Positions 23,126-33,960 of a DNA stretch of 64,000 nt are shown here, one piece after another. The stretch is from Dactylis glomerata (taxonomy: Eukaryota > Streptophyta > Magnoliopsida > Poales > Poaceae). The notes under the pieces are model-generated. The model saw only the letters and a list, made by a program, of their open reading frames with translations, was not told the origin of the DNA and did not search any database. The stretch lies in contig QXEO01002087.1 of NCBI GenBank assembly GCA_007115705.1, positions 558,001-622,000 of the forward strand, written 5' to 3'. The number at the start of each line of letters is the position of its first letter. Position 1 is the first letter of the stretch. A program made the position numbers and the translations under genes.

Positions 23126-24660
23126 TTACGATGCACGTTGGCATAGAGAAGGAGCAAAAATGCACGTTGGAGAAGAACTTACCGGGGTCTCTGAGTAGTA
23201 CTGGGCAGCGAAGGCGGCCTTACGTAGGCACACTAGGTTAGGCCTCGGCTCAGGTGGCCGCTCTTCCTCTAGCACCGCGCTCCGCTCTCCAGTTCTAAAA
23301 AACCTCTGCACTGCCTGTAAGATAGTTTGGATGATGATGCAGAGATAAAGGTTCAAAGTAGCTAGGGAAAATGAGACTTGTAATCTTTTGCAAAAGTTTG
23401 ATACTATGTCGGTGGATTCTCCTAGGAACTTACCAAAGGCACGTCTCTTCTGCTCCCACCCATCTAGTTCGGCCCGATATCCCTCATAGTAGGCATCGTA
23501 GGCCGCCTCAAAATCAGGCTACAATGTCAAAATTCATAAAATCTTGCCAACTTAGCCATTTAGAAATGAATGCCAGAAAGATGATGAAAATGAGAAGAAC
23601 TTACATCGACCCGTGTAGTAGTCTTGCGAGGTGGCGGGAGAAAGGGGAAGTCGGTGGTGAGGCTAGCTTTCACACGCATGAGGGTCGTGGTAGGTTGGAT
23701 CACCGCATTAAGAATGCGGTAATAGCAATGCTGCCGGCCACGCCCTGACACGATCATCGAAGTCTCGTCAACCTTGACCGCCGCGGGGTCATCCACCTCT
23801 GGATGGAAACCTTGCAAAGTATCAGAGTACGAAAATTAGTCCTCCGCGGTGTTGCCATAGTACAGAGGGAGCGCGGGCTAAGGCTCGCTAAGGTCGGGAG
23901 GCGCAAGCCTCATCGCTAGCCACACTTCATGTCGGTGGGCATCACGTCGGACTCTCAAAAATGCATCGCCAAAGAGATGTTACGGTTATCAAGTAGGTAC
24001 ATGAGGGGAAATAAATACAGGTTGTTTGAGGAGAAATAAATACCATCTTTGCCTTAAAGCAATCATGGTTCCTGTTGCCCGCATTGTGTGTTCCCTCGGT
24101 GCTGCGGTTTGCCTTGTTCCGCGAGCTCACATTGTTGAAGGCCGGGTTCTTCCCCATCCACCTCAGGGCAAGTTCCTTCCATGCCTCCTCTTTCTGATCG
24201 TCTCACACGGGCCAAACCTGAAAAATGAACATACGGAGTCATTTGAGGAGCAGATAATGCAATTGTTACTTGGAAGCACATTGACAATTTACTTACCGAT
24301 ACAAAATCATCTAGCGACATTGGAGGCGGATCATTGATAAGCTCATGCTTCGTCATCGTCCTACCCAGCTTCTCAGCCAAGTAGTGGTTTATGGACGTGT
24401 GCTTCTAATTGTAGAACTGCTGACGTGTCAGCTTCTGACACGGCCTCCGCAAAGTCTTGTTCGCCGACTCCCGATGCTCTGGAAGAACCCTTTGCCACTT
24501 CTGCACATCATGCATAAAAATTGTGAGGGTCATGGGTTAGCATGGTGAGGTCATGAACTATGAATGGAAGTCATGAAGTATAGGCACTTACCCAAAACTT
24601 GGCGATCACAGCATCAGAAGCTTTCCCATATACATATCACTCCCAGCTCATGACTTAGAG
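23126..24660 (-). pseudogene. Decayed CACTA ORF2 (plant En/Spm accessory protein)
   Basis: On the minus strand, exon-like blocks with plausible splice sites can be followed. They are YGKASDAVIAKFW near 24600, WQRVLPEHRESANKTLRR near 24480, then EKLGRTMTKHELINDPPP near 24350. After these come EEAWKELALRWMGKNPAF near 24170, a glycine/arginine-containing RGRQHCYYRILNAV near 23715, an AYDAYYEGYRAELDGWEQ block near 23480 and a final block at 23300-23180. The order resembles the second ORF of grass CACTA elements (often labelled transposase Ptta/En/Spm). In-frame stops interrupt at least two blocks (near 24415 and 24198), so it is dead. Confidence 0.6.
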
Positions 24661-25545
24661 GTGTAAACTCCCACGTCGGTTCCACCGGCAGGAACCTTGT
24701 GATAGGAATGGACAAACCTATGCTTAACATATTCATATGTCCTAACCAAAGCTAAAGGAACACACTAGCCCACCTTAGTGCCGCCCTCCAGAGAAATCTA
24801 GGAGGGTAGACCGTGCAGGGGCTGCTGGCTAGGGTTTTGCCCCAGAACGGACTTCGGGTGCCGGATGCAACCCAGAGCATGCATATGGACCTAACATGTG
24901 TGTGCATGTGTGTTGGTGGGCTGACGAATGCAGTAGCTATAGCTCCCCGGCCGGTCTCACCTGCCTCCCACGTACATATCGCTCCCAGCTCATGACTTAG
25001 AGGTATAAACTCCCACGTCGGTTCCACTGGGAGGAACCTTATGCTAGGAATGGCCAAACCTATGCTTACCATATTCATATATCCTAACCAAAGCTAAAGG
25101 AACACACTAGCCCACCTTAGTGCCGCCTTCTGGAGAAATCTAGGGGGATAGACCGCTCGGGGGCTGCTGGCTAGGGTTTTGCCCCAGAACGGGCTTCGGG
25201 TCTCCGGATGCAACCCAGAACATGCATGTGGATCTAACATGTGTGTGTGTATGTGTTTTGGTGGGCTGACGGATGCAGTAGCTATAGCTCCCAGGCCAGT
25301 CTCACATGCCTCCCACGTACATATCGCTCCCGGCTCATGACTTAGAGGTGTAAACTCCCATGTCGGTTCCACCGGGGGGAACCTTGTGCTAGGAATGGCC
25401 AAACCTATGCTTATCATATTCATATGTCCTAACCAAACCTAAAGGAACACACTAGCCCACCTTAGTTCCGCCCTCTGGAGAAATCTAGGAGGGTAGACCG
25501 CGAGGGGGCTGCTGACTAGGGTTTCACCCCAGAACGGACTTCATG
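24631..25545. repeat. Tandem repeat, unit about 343 bp, 2.7 copies
   Basis: The anchor TACATATC(A/G)CTCCC starts at 24631, 24973 and 25318, spacings 342 and 345 bp. The third copy breaks off near 25545. Copies are about 90 percent alike by eye. Located inside the CACTA element, next to its decayed ORF. Confidence 0.85.
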
Positions 25546-27069
25546 GGCCCGGAAAGCAAAAAAGCCTAAAAAATATAATTATACTATAATAATACAAACA
25601 CAATCTTATATCTTATATCTTATATTTACTAATTGGAGGCACCGTAGGAGCCTCCACGTTAATTCTAGAAAACTAGCTAATACTGTCCATCGGATTAGCC
25701 AATATCTAGATTTGGCCGTTGGATGTAGTACATGTTACCGCACGCATGCCCCGAGTCCTGAGAAGATATTTTGTCAAACCAACTCCTATCCATCGTCTAG
25801 ATCGGAACCCTTCTCTCCTCCGCAGCTCGAAAACATCAACGCTGCCGGCGTCTGAAGCGAAGCCATCGTATCAATGTTCTTGCTCCAGAAGAATCTGCGT
25901 GTCCTCACACTTCAGATCTCAGCCGAGTCCCTAGACGTGAAATCGAACTTCGTCGCATGATCAATTATTGAGTACTCATATAAATCTTTGGAGCTCGCTT
26001 TATCAGGTGATACCCCGATACACGTGTTCTCTTAGCGCTCATGCACCGTGTCCTCATCCACTAATATGTAGTATTTTAATTTGCCACGCAGTGTAATTCC
26101 AGTCTCCATGCCGTAATCCATGTAACAGCCGATCGGGGAAATACCAAGATCTGATCTAGAGTGAATTTTAATCTGTGCTACAATATGTCTCAAAATAATA
26201 TAAGATCCGATCCTAGCCGGAGCGAGTCTTTTTTTTTCTTCAACTCATCAATATCCCCAGCTTCCGAATTTCCACGACATGACAAACCAGCAAATTTTTC
26301 TAGGCTGAGCAATTTCAAGAAAAAGACCTACTGAGCGGAAATTTGAAGCAGTTCAGACGGTCGTCGTGGTCAGAAAACTACAGGAGCAGCTTCCAACAAT
26401 TCCGTGGACCTATCACATAAGCACTAACGTCTCACATCCTCCTACCACTGCCTTACATATATCTGAATTGTTCCAACTCTAAGATCATCCAAAGGTAAAA
26501 ACTCTGATCAACGACAGACAAAGGATAAGGTCGGAAACCAAAGGTGCAAGCTTTGAATCAAATTTGGTAAAAATGGTTCGTTATTACATGATTTTATTTA
26601 CATTGTTTCCCACAATTTTTGCTTTTGGCTGAAGAACCATCTACTTGCTGGAATTGGTTATATTTGGAGTGCAACAGAATGATCAAACTTAGTACGGTCT
26701 ATATATGCTTATCCAGATCTTCAAGAATAGTTGGATTTATATTGCAGGAAGTATTATTGATATTTGATGTTATTTTGCAGGCATGGTGTCACCTCAATAG
26801 GGAATCTTTGGTCATGATTTCACGGTACATGAGGTAATTTCATTATTGAGAATTCATGTACTGTATAAATTTGTACCATGGTTAGTTACTCAAATCTCAG
26901 CTTTTTCTGTGCTTTCTCTTCTCCTTTCCTAGGATTTAAATTGTTATATCAACGCGGATTTGCTAGCCACCCGGCTAGCTGTGCATACCCCCGCAGCCAT
27001 CAGATGATGGGGAGCACATGCTCCGCGGGCTCACATCTTGGAATGCCACCGTTAGCTAGCAGTGGTCTC

Positions 27070-27610
27070 CGTCCAACCAATAGAGCACCAGGTTTTGTTT
27101 TTTGTGCATGGATGGCCATGCATGCACCCCGTGTTTTGGAAAGTTTTCATGTAGTGTTGGAAAGTTTTCAAAAGCTCCACTGGTTTTGGAAAGTTGCTAT
27201 GTAGTGTTTTGGAAAGTTTTCAAAAGCTCCATTGCCGCATGCCTTAACACTATTTTTGTTTTCTTTTTAGAAGATGGGATTTGTGGTCAAAGGGAAGAGA
27301 AACACGTTGTAGAAAAACAAAAGTTGGCTCGCAAAAACATATGGGTGCGATGAAAAAGAAAACAAAAGTGGCTGGACCCTTGGGGAGGGGAGAGAGAACC
27401 AAATAAGTGGAAGATGCAAAAAAAAGGACGCGGGTAGTGGCCACCCATTTGGAAAGTTTTCAAAAGTTGGCAAGTGAACGCATGCATGAAATGAAAACAA
27501 AACCAGTGGCAACTTTGGAAAAGAAAACAAAAGTGGGCATAGGAACGAAAACCAACGCCCCTGACAAACGCATGCATGAAATGAAAACAAAACCAAAACA
27601 ACATCTGTAG
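27070..27610. repeat. Short direct repeats inside the Helitron
   Basis: TTTTGGAAAGTTTTCAAAAG recurs several times from 27130 to 27470, and CGCATGCATGAAATGAAAAC occurs near 27479 and 27567. No coding function is apparent. Confidence 0.6.
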
Positions 27611-27871
27611 TGGCGTGGAGGAGAAAAGAAACAAAAGTGAATGATGCATGTTGTGCTCTCTATATAACGGCGTTAGTGGCCGGTGTGTTAGAATTAGAGA
27701 CCACCGTATTGCATGTGCCAGATCCAACAGTGGGATGCATATGCACACCTATCATGTTGGCTATCCCACTATTTCCCATTGTTATATATACCAGAGTGAT
27801 ATACCACAGCTATATGTAGCAGGAAAATAACCATTCCACAGAAATCATCTTCTGTTTATTAAGCTATATAT

Positions 27872-27951
27872 TCTTCCTCCATTTTAGTATAGGACGCTTT
27901 GGTATGACAAAATTGTCTACCAAAATGTCTTATATTTAGGGATGGAGGTAG
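27872..27951. mobile_element. Small degenerate Stowaway-like MITE
   Basis: An 80-bp imperfect palindrome. The left end CTTCCTCCATTTTAG and reverse-complemented right end CTACCTCCATCCCTA flank a pair of complementary TTTGGTA / TACCAAA arms. Confidence 0.6.
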
Positions 27952-29812
27952 TAGTTATTTGTATTATGCAATTTCAATTTTGCCATTTCCTTGAGAGATA
28001 TGTCATCCTTAAATAGAAGTATATGAAAGGTACAAGGGATTTCAGCATGGCTGCTCTAAAGTATATCATGTAGTCATGCAGGCTGCTGATGCATTAAAGT
28101 TCACACGTGTTTTACTTCTTTCTCATATGAACTTTATCTAATATTTTGAGATGTATACTTAACAACTTATAATATTAGATTTTTGACGTTCTATTCGTAG
28201 TTGATAAATACATGTCATAGAGATTCATTGATTCACAATTTGTTTTGCGAATGTTGAGAGTGTCTTCATACTATCTTGACCTCTGCTTTGTAATGAAATA
28301 CAAGATTTTATACTGTCTCACTGACTTTCGTCACATAGTAGTTCTTTAAATTATCTATAGGAGCTCATATGAAGAGAGTATGAAGTGAGAACATGGAGCT
28401 CCATGTGGAAGCTTATTAGATTTCTATAGCTTCGTGGGGTAAAAGACTATGACTCAATGACGTAGCTGGATATTTGGAACCTCGATAAGCATCTCTGATT
28501 TTAATTTTCTTTTGTCATGTTCCTCTGTATTTAACCATCTTTCAGGGTACTTTGTGGCTACAATCTTTATTAGGTATAAAATAATGTATTCTTCTTATTT
28601 GTTTCACTACTATAAGTTCCAAAATTATTTAGTTGTGTGTAAACCTTTTTCTGTACCACCTATTCATCTTGGTCACAGAGTTTTACCTTTTATTTCCCTG
28701 CCATATGAGGAGCTTGACAAATTCCAATCATGTGTGCATGCTCTTAGTACTCTCTCATTGAAAACTAATGTTCCTTCCTTTTCATGGAATTTAACATATT
28801 TATTCAAATACTTCATATCTGCATTTATTAGTACTTCTTATGCTAAAAAACAACTTTGCTAAACAAATAGGGACTAGAAATTTATGGATACAATTCAGAT
28901 AAATTCCCATTTGTGTTCCTCCTTCATTTGCTTTTTATTTGTTATCCATCTTCCAATGTACCGAGAATTTTCTTTCATTTAGAAAAAGAACCATAGATGA
29001 GTAAATAGCAAGATAAACTTGAACCCATGAGTATTTGAACCAAAGTGGTGGAGTTGTATATAATAGGTTAGTAATTAGACTAAATAACCATATTTAGAAC
29101 CGGAGAGCTTAATATTTTGGAACATGCCCAACTGCTTTACAAGACTATTAATCATCTCTTGTGCTTCTTTGTTGCATAATCGTTCTCCACCGCAAATGAT
29201 AATAGTAATAGTAAAAAAATTGCTCAGACACTAAAATGTCCCAACAAACAGTTCTAAAATAATAATGCATGTAACCATACATGATCATAAATAAAAACTC
29301 TAAGAAACAAAGTGAAGAACAATGCATTTCAAACCTATGATTTACAATGTGATATGGTATTTCAGTAGTATCATTTAATAACTATATCAATAGATTGTTT
29401 TAGGTTCCAAGTTGTGAAATATTCACATGCGAAGAATAGTTATGATAATTTCAATATTCATGTCTTATGGAAAACCTAGCCCGTGCAGGCGCACGGGTTG
29501 ATGACTAGTAAAAATAATTATGCACATTAATAAAAAAATTTGAAAAAAATGTCGCAGGCTGAGCTGACGGCATGCCGTCGGGTCAGGTCCTGCATGGAAA
29601 ATACCGTTGCCCGTGCCAACGGCTGTCTCACGGCGCGGGCCTGACCCGACGGCCAGATCTGTGCCGACGGCATACCGTTGGGTCTGGCTACGCCAACGGT
29701 CTTCCTGGCCCGACGGCCCATTTGGTGGGCGCCCGTGCTGACGCTCTACGCCGACGGCCCCAAATCTGTTCGTTGGTTCCGGCCGTCGGCGCAAATGTTC
29801 TTTCATGTAGTG

Positions 29813-30798
29813 GTTCGATCTAACGCATAGTCACGATTTTGAAAGGAAAAAAGACAAAATGTGGTTGAAAGTAACATGTGTTATTTGAAACACATGGTGA
29901 AGCGTGGTCACGAATTGAGCACAAATCTGTCCGCAAGTGTACCAATTAATATCTGAAGCAAAGTAGAATTTAGTTGGTTTCTAGCTAAACCCACCGTCCA
30001 TTCGAGTGAAGACAGCTAGCAAGGCGCTGAAAGAAACAAGATGTTCGAGGGACTCTTGGAGTTCACCACATTACCACTGAATTAGTTCGTTGGTTGCTTT
30101 TGAAGTATTGTACTACCAAAAGCTAGTTACCATATATTCCTTCTCTAGGTGAGCATATCGATCGAGAGCACGGATGCGGGAAATGAGAAAATGATGACCA
30201 CTAACTTCGACCCTTCCCGGTTTCGTTTCGATGCTCTGTCAAGGTACGTAACGTACAATCTTCGTACTCAAATATCTTAAACATGTTAGGCATCTATCTT
30301 GCTGTCCAGCTAGTGGCGTTTATAGTGAGCTCCAGTACTGTCGATCAACTCTCGCCTCAGCACGGCTCATGCCCACGTTTTTTAAGGGTAGAAAAAAAAT
30401 GTGGTACACGCAGGCCTTGGTATGCGTGTGCCTCGCCTAGACAAATGTTCTTGCTGTTTCACTTCTTCTGTTTTCGACCGAGAAAGAAATTTCCTTGTTC
30501 ACGCTTGGATAGTTGGACGTGAGTGGATGGGTGTGCCATATGCGCATATTTGCAGATTCTACAACGGTATACAGTTCAGGTATCTTCACGTTGGAGTTAA
30601 ATATATAGGTAGAAATCCTGAATCTAATGCAAAGGAAGTGACTTTTACTGTCTCACAATGTCGCAGCATCAATTGGCTCTGTTTTGTCGAGTCTTGATTC
30701 TTCAGGACCACTGATTAATCTATGATGTAGCCTATAACAGATAAAGAAGATATTCATTATTAATATGAACAAATTGGCTGGTGAATACTTGGCCGGAG
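29813..30798. other. Intergenic; one possible exon
   Basis: Between the two CACTA elements. A plausible internal exon exists at about 30149-30243 (preceded by TTCTCTAG, followed by GTACGT). It encodes a short serine/aspartate-rich stretch I do not recognise. Nothing else is supported. Confidence 0.25.
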
Positions 30799-31486
30799 CA
30801 CTGGTGGAAAAAGGGCCATTAATCCCGGTCTGTAACGGCCTTTAGTCCCGGTTTCCAAACCGGGACTAGCAAAGCGCGATTAAAGGCCCTCACCCTTTAG
30901 TCCTGGTTGCAAACGAATCGGGACTAATGGCCATCCACGTGGGCACGGCTAGGAGCGCCGTTTCAGGGACCTTTAGTCCCGGTTCGTAATGAGAACCGGG
31001 ACTAAAGTGTTCTGTTTTTGTTTTTATTTTTATTGTTGTTCCAGATTATAGGTTTAGGGTTTATGCTTAATTAGGGTTCATTTTAATTTCAAACGAGTTT
31101 CCGTATCTATATTCTACGACTAGTACATACACATTACACGTTGGTGCATACATATATAATATTATACGATGTCTCGCGACTGTATATACTACAATTTCAA
31201 ACAAGTGTATGTACAACTATTTTTCAAACAAGTTTCAAAACAAACTAAGTTACATGAAGATCACTAAATTACAGATAGCGTTCTTCGTCCTCCACATAGT
31301 GTTCTCCTTTCTCATCGAGGACCTCCCTCATGATGAATCCTGCCAGCTCCTCTTGAATTGCTTTTAGGCGCTGGGTTGGTACGAGCTTCTCCCGCATCAC
31401 ATACAACTTTAAGAAGATCGATATGGATATATATAAGTTGGATGAAACTCAACACAATTGATTATAATAAAAGAAAACTGTGAATA

Positions 31487-33960
31487 TTATTTACGTACAT
31501 CAAAGTCCGTGGTACGTGCTCTCCGCTCACTGGTGTACAACCGGATGAACTCGCAAATGTAGAATCCACAGAGATTGGTCCCCGGTGGTTGCTGCAAACC
31601 CTTTATCTTTTTAAAAGTTAGCTGTTCTTTGAATTCACTTCTTACCGACCTTCTGAAACGTGTCCAAACGCTACAGGGCAAAGAAAATGAGCAAATGAGT
31701 TATTAAATACTTGATATCAGGAAATTAATGAAAGGAGCTGATATATATAGTCGGGTAATGATTGAAATTACTTTTGCAGCATTTCTTTCATGTCGCTAAA
31801 CAGGACGTCGGGCTTATCCAATGAGTCCAAGATATGAACAGTTGATGTGTCCAATTGAATCTTTAGCAGAATCCAGTGGTAACTGCAGACACGCATGCAT
31901 AACTCATCAATTACACTTAACATCGAGTAAGCAAAAAAGAATGTCTAGAAGATAGAAACACTCACTTGAAGTTGTAAGGAAATAGAAGTTCTCTTTTAAG
32001 ACTTTGCTTGACAAAAAATCTGAAGAGGTCCTTCTCCACGTCTCTGGGGTGATCTTTTAACATCCTTTCATTAATGATATATGGGTCAATGAACCCAACG
32101 TCATGGATTCCAATTTTTTTGCATTCAAACATCTTAAATTTGCATAATAGCATACAAAAATCATATAGTTAATTAAGATATATAGGCAATGAACGAGCTT
32201 AGCTAGATACTTGAATATAAATCACTTACAGACAATAGCAACTGATGGTAGACTTGTCGAGATCGCGCTGATTGAATATGTGAAACAATTCGTCCATTGG
32301 AATATGTACCATGTATCTTTTGAAGTAATGCTCCTCTCTAACGTCCAAGAGGATAAAACGTTTGAAGTCCTTTTTTTGTATATGCACCTTGTACCAGCCG
32401 AGCAGATTTCGCATATGTGTTGATAGACCGCGTTCCTCCTCAGGCTTGATCAGAGGCCCCCCCATTACATATTGCTCTACTACCTCTCCCAGTGGCGCTT
32501 CTTCAAGGCCTAACATAACTAGAAGAGGCACATTCAAGACGTCCGCGTTCTCTTTTGCCTCCCTTACAGTTAAACCCAATAGTTGTGCAGCTGCTACTAC
32601 TCTGGGGTCCAATAACAATCGGTCCTCTTCCAAATCGGCTCTGAAGGACGTATCGATATCGGGGGGGGGGGGCGACTATGAGCGGGGCGACCGATTGATT
32701 CTTCTGTTCTCCAAGCTGGGGAATTTGTTTCCCGCTTCTTTTTCCCTTGGCCAAGTCACTTTGCCTTTCAATTTCGCGTTTATAGTCTGATGGCAGATTC
32801 ATCTTATATTGGGGCTCTGCAGTAAGCATACCATAAGCCCAGTCCTTTTGTTTCTCCGTGTATGTCGGCTTGGGCTCAGGCACTTTCGGTGCAAAAAATG
32901 CCTTCACTTCGGCGCGTACTATCGCCTCGTTTTCCTCGGGAGTCCGGTCATAAGCTCTCTTGGGAAGAGGCTTTAGCGATGGCTCTGGTATCTTCGTGGT
33001 CTTATGTACTACCTTATCAGTAGTACTAACCGTAGCGGACCTGCTCCGCTTTTTTCCCGTCTGAGTAGTATTGGGGGGCGGCTTCGCCTGACGCGCTGGA
33101 GGTGCACTGGGGGACGGCGTTGGCTGACGCGCGGGAGGTGCACTGAGGGACGGCGTTGGCTGACGCGCGGGAGGTGCACTAGGGGGCGGCGTCGGCTGAT
33201 GCATCGCCCGAGGTGGACTCAGGGGTGGCGTCGGCTGACGCGGCGCTGGAGGTGGACTCGGGGGTGGCGTCGGCTGGCGCGGCGCCCGAGGTGGACTCGG
33301 GGGCGGCGTAGGTGGACGACGTTCACCGGGGGAGGGTGGACTTGGATTCCTCGGAGTCGGTGGCCTTGGCGCTGAGCCTGGAAACTTGATGTATTTCTTT
33401 TGCCATAAAACGATTTGGCGCTTGACATCTCCAAGTCTCCGATCCCCTTCAGGTTTAGCAAAATCAAGCTCTAGGTCCTCGAACGAGCTGACTATGTCAA
33501 GCACCGAGACACGAGCATAGCCAGCCGATATCGGGTTCCCATGGTGGAGTGCTTCAGGTAGACAAGGTAAAGCGTCCCCGCTCGCCACCTTGATGGTCAT
33601 ATTCTTCATTGGCTGATGTAGCTCACAATTTGTCATCTCCCTAACATCATCCACGGGGTAGCGAGACCCCGGTGCTTCATGCTCATCAGCTGGGACCTCC
33701 GTGGAAGCCACGCTGCTTCTCCGCTGACTATTAAGATCCAATGCTGGATCTTCCTGCAGCCGAGATCCGCCTCCCTGGCTAAGTTGATGTATCATACTCT
33801 TCATGTCGGCTAATTCACGTTCTACCTTGCCGATCCGATCTGCTTCCCGATCCTTCTTTCTCTTACGGCTTTTGTAACCGTACGGATCTTCGTGCTGAGA
33901 AAACCCTTCCTTCCATGGAACACCGGCGCCTTTGCCTCTTGTTCGTCCGGTGTGTTCTGG
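31487..33960 (-). pseudogene. CACTA second ORF: proline-rich region plus ULP1-like cysteine protease
   Basis: Starts near 33960 (block GVPWKEGFSQHEDPYGYKSR, then a coiled-coil-like KKDREADRIGKVERELADM). It continues through a proline-rich tract (about 33070-33390, repeated PPPSPP/RQPTP) and reaches the C-terminal ULP1/C48-type fold. That fold includes YHWILLKIQLDTSTVHILDS near 31860 and PPGTNLCGFYICEFIR, with the probable catalytic cysteine, near 31560. At least four exons are implied. A run of 12 G at 32661-32672 coincides with a switch of frame, so the protein is broken there or the run length is misassembled. Such SUMO-protease-like domains are well known in plant transposons. Confidence 0.7.

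Larger units (their letters stand above)
25604..29508 (+). mobile_element. Helitron (non-autonomous)
   Basis: 5' end TCTTATATC preceded by A. Near the start, ATTGGAGGCACCGTAGGAGCC can form a hairpin. 3' end: hairpin CCCGTGC-AGGC-GCACGGG (29480-29497), 7 nt, then CTAG (29505-29508) followed by T. This satisfies A^T insertion, 5' TC and 3' CTRR. No Rep/helicase frame is visible. It lies within the CACTA element, whose flanks read straight across it. The 5' position could shift by a few bases because TCTTATA is repeated. Confidence 0.75.
22303..29812 (-). mobile_element. CACTA (En/Spm-type) transposon with nested Helitron
   Basis: Ends CACTACAACACAAAGC (22303) and, reverse-complemented, CACTACATGAAAGAAC (29812); both then continue into TGCGCCG(C/A)CGGCCG. 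The 3-bp target duplication GTT is exact (22300-22302, 29813-29815). Dense GCCGACGGC-type subterminal repeats fill about 22320-22690 and 29560-29800. The interior holds a decayed ORF on the minus strand, a tandem repeat and a Helitron. No TNP2 transposase is seen, so it is non-autonomous. Confidence 0.9.

Noticed and set aside
24631..25545. Regular repeats that might suggest a CRISPR-like array
   Set aside because: Units are contiguous, about 343 bp long and lack unique spacers; the DNA is eukaryotic.
28512..28862. 116-residue plus-strand frame inside the Helitron
   Set aside because: AT-rich, no recognisable domain, no splice or promoter context.
33004..33375. Arginine/tryptophan-rich plus-strand frame
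   Set aside because: It is the complement of the proline-rich repeat of the CACTA second ORF.
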